Source of the DNA: Calditrichaeota bacterium AABM5.125.24
Lineage (GTDB): Bacteria; Electryoneota; AABM5-125-24; Hatepunaeales; Hatepunaeaceae
Reading direction: 5' to 3'
DNA: 5,288 nt
Assembly (NCBI GenBank): GCA_002127415.1
Contig: MWJR01000093.1
Coordinates: forward strand, 1 to 5,288
Shown piece by piece: positions 1-5,288 of this stretch; within the stretch, counting starts at the first letter, position 1; each line of letters opens with the position of its first letter. The position numbers and the translations under genes are program-made. The notes under the pieces were generated by a model that searched no databases, was not told where the DNA came from, and was given only the letters and a program-made list of their open reading frames with translations.

Positions 1-980
1 ATCTTGAAGCGTTCAGCGTGGTAGTATAAGTCGCGATTATTCGATATCTCCAGCCGGTTCCAGAACAGCGCCGCCTTCCGCAGCATCAACCCCGCCCATC
101 TTGCCGGATCAGCCGAAACCTCCCGCCACCCTTCCCGCCAGTATATCCGGTCGATCCCGGCAGCGTTGAGAGAGCGTTCAGCCCTGGTCTCGGCCCACCT
201 GCGGACCTCCTCCCAGCCCCAGCCGGCTCCGATACCGGGGAATCTGGCGGTCATCCCGTCGGCGGCTCGATGGTTACCGATGTAGAAGTTCACCCCACCC
301 TGCGCCGAGACCGGCACCGGACCCGAACCAGATGCCAGATGCAGAGCCAGCGACGCCGCCAGCGGCAGCGCGGCGCTCCAGATGAACCTCACGCCTCCCT
401 TTAACCCCTGTGAACCCCGCCAGATCCACCACAGCGCCACCGGGAAGAAGGTCAGCAGCAGCGGTCGCGCCAGGCAGCCCAGGCCGAACAGCAGACCCGC
501 TCGAAGCGGTGAACCGACCCCGCTGTCAACCTGCAGGAGTTCATAGAGAAACAGAAGATACAGGAACAGCACCAGGGTTGTCGGCAGCAGTTCAAGGTCG
601 AAATAGAACATCAGTCCGGACAGCGCCATCAGTATCCCTGCAAGGAATCCGGCTGTCCTGCCGAAGAGACGCTCGCCGATACGCATCACCAGCACACATG
701 ACCAGGTTCCGATTGCCATCTGCAACAGTCTTGGCAGTAGAGCCCCTGCACCGAACAGCAGATAGATCAGACCTAATAATAAAGGATATAAAGGTGGCCG
801 GAAGGTGAGGGCGGGGTCGAGCTTACCGTGTGAGAGGGCGAGGGCGATGTCGTGATACTCCCCGGCGTCCCACATCGGCGCCAGGAAAAATGGCGATCCG
901 CCATACGTGACCAGATAGACCACCCTGACAGCGAGCGCCAGGGAGACCACGGGCCAGGGGGAGCCCACCAGGCGGCGCAT
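1..980 (-). CDS. GT-C type membrane glycosyltransferase (GT39/ArnT-like), N-terminal part, truncated by the window edge
   Basis: The reading frame opens with ATG at 980 and stays open to base 1, giving 326 residues and no stop, so the C-terminus lies outside the window. The visible part is very hydrophobic, with membrane segments at about 8-26, 63-82, 85-100, 108-124, 131-149, 160-186 and 200-216. After the first helix comes an acidic loop, PMWDAGEYHDIA (35-46, with D38, E41 and D44), the usual place of the catalytic acidic residue in GT-C enzymes. It is followed by FRPPLYPLLLG (60-70), another feature of the GT39/ArnT-like group. Residues 229-250 (GGVNFYIGNHRAADGMTARF) resemble the large external loop of bacterial members annotated as glycosyltransferase family 39 proteins, some of which carry C-terminal TPRs. 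By family, it would move a sugar from a polyprenyl-phosphate donor on the outer face of the inner membrane; the acceptor is unknown. The start is 8 nt after the nadB stop, suggesting co-transcription. No well-placed Shine-Dalgarno precedes this ATG, but no other ATG, GTG or TTG is suitable nearby. Confidence 0.82.
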   Translation of the reverse strand, partial: MRRLVGSPWPVVSLALAVRVVYLVTYGGSPFFLAPMWDAGEYHDIALALSHGKLDPALTFRPPLYPLLLGLIYLLFGAGALLPRLLQMAIGTWSCVLVMRIGERLFGRTAGFLAGILMALSGLMFYFDLELLPTTLVLFLYLLFLYELLQVDSGVGSPLRAGLLFGLGCLARPLLLTFFPVALWWIWRGSQGLKGGVRFIWSAALPLAASLALHLASGSGPVPVSAQGGVNFYIGNHRAADGMTARFPGIGAGWGWEEVRRWAETRAERSLNAAGIDRIYWREGWREVSADPARWAGLMLRKAALFWNRLEISNNRDLYYHAERFK

Positions 981-988
981 GGCTCGGG

Positions 989-2593
989 TCAGACCGTCGA
1001 CGACTTCCTCCGACGACGGACGAGGACTGTATTCCTCGGGGGGCGGGAGCTGTCCCGATCGGGGTAGTCGGTGGTGTAATGCAGGCCGCGGCTCTCCCTG
1101 CGCCTCAGGGCTGACCGGATGATCAAGGTGGCCACCAGCGCGATATTGCGCAGCTCCACCAGCCCCGTGGTCATCCTGGCTCGGCGGCACAGGTCATAGA
1201 CCTCGTTACGGATGAGATCCACTCGCCGTCTGGCACGCTCCAGCCTGAGGGTGCTGCGCACGATGCCCACGTAGTCCCACATCAGCTTGCGGATCTGGAA
1301 GCGATCGTGGGAGACCAGCACCCACTCCTCCTCAGTGTAGATGGTGGGGGGTATATCGGGGGTGAAAGGAACCTCCGGCTCGGTGGTGTCAATCAGTTCT
1401 TTCACCACCCGCCCGGCGGCATGGTGAGCAAGGACCACCGCTTCGAGCAGCGAGTTTGATGCCAGACGGTTGGCGCCGTGCACCCCGCTCGAGGCTACCT
1501 CGCCGGTGGCATACAGGCCCGGGATTGAGGTTCGACCGCCGAGGTCGGTCACCACCCCCCCGCACATATAGTGCGCCGCCGGCACCACCGGGATCCACTC
1601 CTTGGTGATATTGATGTTACGCGACAGGCAGTGGCTGTATATGTTCGGGAAACGTTCCCGCACCTCATCCGGACGGCGTCCGGTGACATCGAGATAAACA
1701 AAGTCCTCTCCCCGGTTCTTCATCTCCTGGTCGATTGCGCGGGCCACGATGTCGCGCGGGGCCAGGTCCCCCTGGGGGTGATACCGTTTCATAAAGGCCT
1801 CGCCGTCCGACCGGCGCAGCACCCCACCGAATCCGCGCACCGCCTCCGAGATGAGGAATGCCTGGTCGGATGATGGATAGAGAGTGGTGGGATGGAACTG
1901 CATAAATTCGAGGTTTGATACCCGAGCCCCGGCCCGGTAGGCCATAGCGATCCCGTCACCTGTGGCGATGGTGGGATTAGTGTTGTGCAGATAGACCTGG
2001 CCGCAGCCTCCGGTGGAGAGCATCGTAATCCGGGCCAGTATCGGCTCCAACTCACCCTCCCGCGTCAGAATATAGGCCCCCACACAGCGCGCCCGTCCAG
2101 AATTGCGGCTTAGCATCAGGTCCACCGCGGCGGAATGTTCCAGAATGCGGATCGAGTCGTGCTCCTGACAGCGCTTCACAAGGATGCTCTCTACCTCGCG
2201 ACCTGTGTAGTCCGCCTTGTGGACGATCCGTTCGCGGGAGTGACCCCCCTCGCGCCCCAGTGCCAGCACCTTCCGGTCGTTCTCATAGTAATATGAGAAC
2301 TCGATCCCCCATCTCTGCAGGTTGATGATCCGCTGCGGCCCCTCACGCACCATAATCTCCACCGCTCGCCGGTTGCACAGACCTGACCCGGCCCTGATGG
2401 TGTCCTGGATATGCTGCTCAAAGCTGTCCTCCGGACCCAGAACGGTGGCGATACCCCCCTGGGCGTAGTTGGTGTTCGACTCGGTGTCCTGCTTCTTGGT
2501 GATCACCATAACCGTTCCGTGGTCGGCCACCTCGAGGGCCGAGGTGAGGCCGGCGATGCCGGAACCGATCACCAGAAAATCAACCCGCTCCAT
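989..2593 (-). CDS. nadB: L-aspartate oxidase (NadB)
   Basis: A complete 534-residue protein, normal length for the family. It is an FAD enzyme that oxidises L-aspartate to iminoaspartate in the cytoplasm, reducing oxygen or fumarate; NadA then condenses the product with dihydroxyacetone phosphate to make quinolinate for NAD. Sequence evidence: the dinucleotide-binding GSGIAGL at 10-16; NTNYAQGGIA at 40-49, contacting FAD; REGGHSRERIVHKAD at 114-128; the substrate-site HPTTLY at 234-239; APRDIVARAID at 278-288, whose R280 matches the catalytic arginine of the family; HYMCGG at 341-346; and HGANRLASNSLLE at 372-384. The helical C-terminal domain (about 430-505) ends in the typical SRGLHYTTDYP (501-511). 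The last residues are basic (VRRRRK, 525-530). These motifs favour NadB over the related succinate dehydrogenase and fumarate reductase flavoproteins. The ATG at 2593 has GGAG 6 nt upstream. nadA and nadC are not in the window. Confidence 0.97.
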   Translation of the reverse strand: MERVDFLVIGSGIAGLTSALEVADHGTVMVITKKQDTESNTNYAQGGIATVLGPEDSFEQHIQDTIRAGSGLCNRRAVEIMVREGPQRIINLQRWGIEFSYYYENDRKVLALGREGGHSRERIVHKADYTGREVESILVKRCQEHDSIRILEHSAAVDLMLSRNSGRARCVGAYILTREGELEPILARITMLSTGGCGQVYLHNTNPTIATGDGIAMAYRAGARVSNLEFMQFHPTTLYPSSDQAFLISEAVRGFGGVLRRSDGEAFMKRYHPQGDLAPRDIVARAIDQEMKNRGEDFVYLDVTGRRPDEVRERFPNIYSHCLSRNINITKEWIPVVPAAHYMCGGVVTDLGGRTSIPGLYATGEVASSGVHGANRLASNSLLEAVVLAHHAAGRVVKELIDTTEPEVPFTPDIPPTIYTEEEWVLVSHDRFQIRKLMWDYVGIVRSTLRLERARRRVDLIRNEVYDLCRRARMTTGLVELRNIALVATLIIRSALRRRESRGLHYTTDYPDRDSSRPPRNTVLVRRRRKSSTV

Positions 2594-2599
2594 CTATCG

Positions 2600-2603
2600 C
2601 TCC
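2600..2603 (-). promoter_or_regulatory. Ribosome binding site of nadB
   Basis: GGAG followed by a 6-nt spacer (CGATAG) and then the ATG at 2593. This supports the annotated nadB start, which also places the FAD-binding GSGIAGL at its normal distance from the N-terminus. Confidence 0.7.
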
Positions 2604-2629
2604 GATGTTCAGTTTCGATTGTGATATGT

Positions 2630-2665
2630 ATTCATTATTCATCGCCCATTATTCATCTTATTCAT
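2630..2665. repeat. Short AT-rich direct repeats (ATTCAT type) across the mscS 3' end
   Basis: On the plus strand ATTCAT occurs four times in 36 bases, at 2630, 2637, 2651 and 2660. The 11-mer CATTATTCATC occurs twice with a 14-base period, at 2633-2643 and 2647-2657. On the coding strand this reads as repeated ATGAATAA. The repeats cover the mscS stop codon and its final codons (MNKMNNGR) and extend into the mscS-nadB gap. The base composition contrasts sharply with the GC-rich genes on both sides. The copies are imperfectly spaced and there is no strong palindrome, so this is not a terminator or a CRISPR. It could be a remnant of tandem duplication or a copy of a dispersed intergenic repeat. 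Confidence 0.6.
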
Positions 2666-3682
2666 CGTCACCACCAGCTGCGGGAGCGGGATCTCGATCC
2701 TCTCCTTCTTATAGCGGGCATGCAGCCGCTTGATGAACTCATGCTTGATCAGATACTGATCTACAAATTCCCGAGCACGCAGTATAACCGAAAAGTTAAT
2801 ACTCGAATCGCCGAAGGTGTGATACCTTATGAATGGCTGATGTTCAGGAACCCCCCCTTCGACGTTCTTCATCACCTCGGTTGCGACCTCGATCGTCACC
2901 CGTTCGACCTGCGCAAGGTCGCTCTTGTAGCTGACCCCGACCTGAACCAGCACCGACATCTCGTGCTCAGGCAGGTTGTAGTTTGTGGCTACGACCTCAG
3001 CCAATTTCCTGTTGGGGACAACGATCAGGTTGTTGGGCAACTGGCGAATGGTTGTATTGCGCCAGTTTATGTCTGTTACGTAGCCCTCCTCACTGCTGTC
3101 CAGTCTGATGTAATCACCGACCTTGATCTGTCCCGACAGGAGGATCTGAATGCCGGAGAAGAGGTTCGACAGGGTATCCTGAAGGGCCAGAGCGACGGCC
3201 AGACCGCCTACGCCCAAAGCAGTGAGAATCGGGGTGATGGAGATGCCGAGCGTCGGCAGCACGACCATAATACCAACCGCCCAGATCCCCACACGCACGA
3301 TCACATTGAAGATGGTGGTGGACGCTGCCCGCTCCGGCAACCCCATCGTCTGCTTGAACAGCTCCCCGCTAAGCCGGGCCACCGTCCATGTGATCGATAG
3401 CACAAGAACGATATAGACGGCCTTGGTTATCACGGTGTGAACCGCCTCATTCAGGCTGACCATCGGCAGCGCCAGCATCACACCAACCAGCAATCCCCAC
3501 AGCGGCAGTTTGCCGGCCAGACCCCGCACGATAAGGTCAACATACTGCCAGTGCGTCAGTTCCGCCAGTCGAATCAAGTAGCGGCGCAGGAAGAAATTGA
3601 GTATCAACCCGGCGATAAGACCGGCCAGCACCAGCCCCAGAGGCGCGCCCCATGTGATCAGCAGTTGCACTGTATCAACCAT
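2639..3682 (-). CDS. MscS-family mechanosensitive ion channel, five predicted membrane helices
   Basis: Predicted inner-membrane channel that opens under membrane tension and releases solutes on hypo-osmotic shock. With the start chosen here it has 347 residues. Membrane helices are predicted at about 10-31, 59-75, 88-106, 130-148 and 151-180, so it has two more than E. coli MscS (286 residues, three helices). The last helix is the pore-lining one, with the family's Gly/Ala-rich pattern (GVGGLAVALALQDTLSNLF, 157-175). The cytoplasmic beta domain follows (about 184-228) with GQIKVGDYI and the signature VPN at 222-224, then the alpha/beta domain (243-337) ending in RIEIPLPQ (328-335). Start choice: an in-frame ATG at 3703 would add MEAETEG, but nothing resembling a Shine-Dalgarno precedes it, whereas ATG 3682 has GGAG 9 nt upstream. 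The last eight residues (MNKMNNGR) are encoded by short repeats and lie beyond the conserved domain. The kinase gene lies upstream and nadB begins 45 nt downstream. Confidence 0.93.
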   Translation of the reverse strand: MVDTVQLLITWGAPLGLVLAGLIAGLILNFFLRRYLIRLAELTHWQYVDLIVRGLAGKLPLWGLLVGVMLALPMVSLNEAVHTVITKAVYIVLVLSITWTVARLSGELFKQTMGLPERAASTTIFNVIVRVGIWAVGIMVVLPTLGISITPILTALGVGGLAVALALQDTLSNLFSGIQILLSGQIKVGDYIRLDSSEEGYVTDINWRNTTIRQLPNNLIVVPNRKLAEVVATNYNLPEHEMSVLVQVGVSYKSDLAQVERVTIEVATEVMKNVEGGVPEHQPFIRYHTFGDSSINFSVILRAREFVDQYLIKHEFIKRLHARYKKERIEIPLPQLVVTMNKMNNGR

Positions 3683-3691
3683 CCCTTCTGT

Positions 3692-3695
3692 CTCC
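3692..3695 (-). promoter_or_regulatory. Ribosome binding site favouring the shorter mscS start
   Basis: GGAG lies 9 nt before the ATG at 3682, in a purine-rich run (GAGGCGGAGACAGAAGGG). The alternative ATG at 3703 is preceded only by AT-rich sequence (TTAATATTTATAGA). This is the main reason for choosing 3682 as the start of the channel gene. Confidence 0.5.
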
Positions 3696-3703
3696 GCCTC
3701 CAT

Positions 3704-3741
3704 TCTATAAATATTAACGTCTCAAGAGGTAAAAATGTCCA
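3704..3741 (-). promoter_or_regulatory. Possible sigma70-like promoter upstream of mscS
   Basis: The kinase-mscS gap is strongly AT-rich compared with the genes. On the minus strand it holds TGGACA (3741-3736, five of six matches to TTGACA), then TAATAT (3716-3711) 19 nt later. Another pairing is TTTACC with TATAGA (3709-3704), spaced 18 nt. Neither is a strong match. Transcription from either would start at about 3705-3695, leaving a short leader before ATG 3682 and little or none before ATG 3703. Assigned by eye only. Confidence 0.3.
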
Positions 3742-3788
3742 GAATATTCACCTGCCAGGCAAGTTTGAAACCATCTTCAGGATTAAAT

Positions 3789-4964
3789 CTAAGCCGGCAG
3801 CTGCACCCGAATCTGGGTCCCCCGTTCAGGGCTCGAATTGACGACGAAGATCCGCCCCCGGTGAGCGTCCTCAATGATGCGGCGTGCCAGAGAGAGACCC
3901 AGTCCCCAGCCGCGCTCCTTGGTGGTATAGCCGGGTCGGAACACGTTGCGCCACTCACGCCGGTGGATACCACAGCCGTCATCGACCACCTCCAGCGCCA
4001 CCTTACGCCCTCTCGATCCGCCCCGAACCTCAACCCTACCCCCCCTGCCTCGCATCGCCTCCACACCGTTCTTCAGCAGGTTCTCCATCACCCAGCCGAA
4101 CAGTATGGGGTTCACCCGTGCGGTGAGCTGTTCCGGCAGCCTTATATCGATCTGCACCGAACCCTCACCCGACTGAGGCAGCCGCCGCCGGATGTAACCC
4201 GCCGCCTCATCGACGATAGGACCCAGCGGCTCGAGGCTGAGCGGGGCTCTGGAACCGATCCGGTTGAACCGATCTGCCACAGTCCCGAGTCTGCCAAGGT
4301 CCCGCAGGATCTCCTCCTGCACAGCGGGATCGTCCGGGCGTTCCTTCAGCAGCTCCACCCATCCCAGCAGCGAGGTCAGCGGTGTGCCGAGCTGGTGAGC
4401 CGTCTCCCTTGCCATCCCGACCCAGACCGACCGCTCCTCGCTCCTGCGGATGTTCTGAAAGCCGAGATAGCCGATCAGGATCAGCCCCCCGACCACAGCC
4501 ATCTCGATCCACGGCATCATCCGCAACCGCCGGATCTGGGGCGAGTCGCCGTAATAGAAGTAGTATGTCAGACCGTATTCCGGCACCTCAATCAGCACCG
4601 GCTCGTTCCCCCGGAACAGCCACTCCCGCTGGTAATCGCGAGCCCTGATCAGGGCGGCCTCTTCTGGCAGCCGGTCGAGATCGGGCAGACCGGACCACGA
4701 CGTCGGCGCCCCTGAGGAATCGGCCACGATGAGGGGAAAATCCTTGGCGGCCATCTCGCTCAGATATTCGTTCAGAGCCGCGTCGTCATCCTGCATAATC
4801 AGCATCCGAAACCGCTCGACCTTGAGGGTCAGGTAGCGCCGGGAGCTCTCGCGCAGTTCGGACACCATCCGCTCGGTATAGACCATCACCGCCAGCACAA
4901 TCGCCACTGCCAGGACGAACAGCAGCCCTTTGAAGCTCCCGACCAGCCGGTAGGGCAGCCTCAC
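3789..4964 (-). CDS. Membrane sensor histidine kinase (HisKA/HATPase_c) with HQLGTP H-box
   Basis: A 391-residue inner-membrane kinase expected to autophosphorylate on histidine and pass the phosphate to a response regulator that is not in the window. Order: TM1 at about 11-29; an extracytoplasmic sensor region at 30-150 with no domain I can name; TM2 at about 153-169, directly preceded by the YFYYGDSPQIRRL stretch; the H-box AHQLGTPL (189-196, phospho-acceptor His190); and an HATPase domain with N-box ENLLKNGVEAM (N295 region), VDDGCGI (327-333), FRPGYTTKERG (342-352) and GWGLGLSLARRI (352-363). No HAMP or PAS domain is evident. All ATP-binding motifs are intact. The residue after the phospho-His is Gln, not the usual Glu or Asp. 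The GTG start at 4964 is 2 nt after the methyltransferase stop and has GGAG 8 nt upstream. A longer reading from 5045 would add 27 residues that overlap the upstream gene and is unlikely. The signal sensed is unknown. Confidence 0.93.
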   Translation of the reverse strand: MRLPYRLVGSFKGLLFVLAVAIVLAVMVYTERMVSELRESSRRYLTLKVERFRMLIMQDDDAALNEYLSEMAAKDFPLIVADSSGAPTSWSGLPDLDRLPEEAALIRARDYQREWLFRGNEPVLIEVPEYGLTYYFYYGDSPQIRRLRMMPWIEMAVVGGLILIGYLGFQNIRRSEERSVWVGMARETAHQLGTPLTSLLGWVELLKERPDDPAVQEEILRDLGRLGTVADRFNRIGSRAPLSLEPLGPIVDEAAGYIRRRLPQSGEGSVQIDIRLPEQLTARVNPILFGWVMENLLKNGVEAMRGRGGRVEVRGGSRGRKVALEVVDDGCGIHRREWRNVFRPGYTTKERGWGLGLSLARRIIEDAHRGRIFVVNSSPERGTQIRVQLPA

Positions 4965-4966
4965 CG

Positions 4967-5288
4967 CTAACGCTCCACCGGGCGCGCTGCTACAACCAGC
5001 AGCGAGCCGCCATCGATATGGTCGCCCTTGATCAGGTCGAGCCACATCGCCGCCAGCGCCACCGGTAATATAGTAATAAGGTATAGAGCCACCGGCAGAA
5101 GCATCAGTCTCCCTCTGGACAGGAGAGTGATCGGTATCTTCTGGAGCAGAGCCCAGGCGAACCGCCCCGCCTTCCCGTAATCCCGCACCAGCCGCACTAT
5201 CTTAAATCCCGCTGCTTCAAGGCGCTCCCGGGCTTCAGCGTCGCTGTATCCGTCGCGGACGTGCTCACCTACCCTCCACCGGCTACCC
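4967..5288 (-). CDS. Class I SAM-dependent methyltransferase, C-terminal fragment cut by the window edge
   Basis: The frame is open from the right edge to the TAG at 4969-4967, giving the last 106 residues; the N-terminal SAM-binding core is outside the window. The fragment starts GSRWRVGEHVRDGYSDAEAR, then ERLEAAGFKIV at 21-31, a hydrophobic stretch at about 50-82, and ends GGSLLVVAARP (93-103). The series HVRxGY, then a helix, then AGFxxV, and a closing beta strand LLVVA before the terminus fits the end of UbiE/Methyltransf_11-like enzymes, where the strand LLVVA completes the sheet. The hydrophobic segment between them suggests contact with the membrane or a lipid substrate, but that is inference. 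The motifs that bind SAM are not visible and the substrate cannot be named. A GTG at 5197 could start a 76-residue protein, but the upstream residues in the same frame fit the family, so the gene is read as continuing past the edge. Confidence 0.7.
   Translation of the reverse strand, partial: GSRWRVGEHVRDGYSDAEARERLEAAGFKIVRLVRDYGKAGRFAWALLQKIPITLLSRGRLMLLPVALYLITILPVALAAMWLDLIKGDHIDGGSLLVVAARPVER
4973..4976 (-). promoter_or_regulatory. Ribosome binding site of the histidine kinase, inside the upstream gene
   Basis: GGAG within the last codons of the methyltransferase, 8 nt before the GTG at 4964. It fixes the kinase start as a GTG rather than the upstream ATG at 5045. Together with the 2-nt gap, it indicates translational coupling of the two genes. 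Confidence 0.6.

Noticed and set aside
989..1070. Possible frameshift or fusion between nadB and the glycosyltransferase, because the glycosyltransferase frame is open upstream of its ATG into nadB.
   Set aside because: NadB already reaches its normal end (LHYTTDYP plus a short tail), the upstream extension is Pro-rich and not membrane-like, and the first glycosyltransferase helix follows the ATG at 980 directly.
2411..3400. Long plus-strand open frame of 329 codons antisense to the nadB 5' end and mscS.
   Set aside because: It crosses the boundary of two well-supported minus-strand genes, its translation has no recognisable domain or sensible composition (rich in His, Asp and Gln), and long antisense frames are common in GC-rich DNA.
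3731..3764. Possible terminator after the kinase: a 6-bp stem (ACTTGC / GCAGGT, loop CTG) followed by five Ts.
   Set aside because: The stem is short with a G-T pair and the T run begins 14 nt after it rather than directly, so it does not fit an intrinsic terminator.
3735..4715. Plus-strand open frame of 326 codons antisense to the kinase.
   Set aside because: It is Pro, Arg and His rich with no motif, and mirrors the codon usage of the intact kinase gene on the other strand.
4965..5045. Longer kinase reading starting with ATG at 5045.
   Set aside because: The extra 27 residues overlap the methyltransferase C-terminus and are not membrane-like, while the GTG at 4964 has a good SD and puts TM1 near the N-terminus as expected.
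4967..5197. A stand-alone 76-residue membrane protein starting with GTG at 5197.
   Set aside because: The frame is open upstream to the window edge and those residues (HVRDGY, AGFKIV) match the methyltransferase family together with the closing LLVVA strand, so this is the tail of a larger protein.
1..5288. A defence system, mobile element, CRISPR array or biosynthetic cluster in the window.
   Set aside because: Both strands were read for transposase, integrase, nuclease, toxin-antitoxin and repeat-spacer signs and none was seen; all five genes belong to known families in an ordinary co-directional arrangement.

Overview
The window reads as bacterial chromosomal DNA of fairly high GC content. 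It carries five genes, all on the minus strand, so transcription runs from high to low coordinates. From upstream to downstream they are: the C-terminal end of a class I SAM-dependent methyltransferase (cut by the right edge), a membrane sensor histidine kinase, a five-helix MscS-type mechanosensitive channel, L-aspartate oxidase (nadB), and the N-terminal 326 residues of a GT-C type membrane glycosyltransferase (cut by the left edge). I see no RNA genes, insertion sequences, CRISPR arrays, integrase sites or phage genes. No gene-free stretch is longer than about 110 bases.

Layout: the methyltransferase stop and the kinase GTG start are 2 nt apart, so these two are almost certainly translationally coupled. 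An AT-rich gap follows (85-106 nt, depending on the mscS start). It contains a weak promoter-like signal, so mscS may begin a second transcription unit. The mscS-nadB gap is 45 nt and carries short ATTCAT-type repeats that run into the last mscS codons. nadB and the glycosyltransferase are 8 nt apart.

Organism: the kinase has a YFYYGDSPQIRRL juxtamembrane stretch followed by WVGMARETAHQLGTPLTSLLGW. From memory, this arrangement is typical of kinases in Bacteroidetes and related FCB-group lineages. Combined with the GC-rich coding sequence, this suggests an uncultivated relative of that group, but I hold this loosely because no rRNA or ribosomal protein gene is present.

Functionally the genes do not form one obvious pathway. 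They cover membrane or envelope sensing and osmotic protection (kinase, MscS), the first step of de novo NAD synthesis (NadB), envelope glycan transfer (GT-C protein) and an unassigned methylation. It looks like an ordinary housekeeping cluster. I found no convincing new system; the points worth a second look are small: the variant kinase H-box, the mscS start, the repeats at the mscS 3' end and the unusual translation start of the glycosyltransferase.
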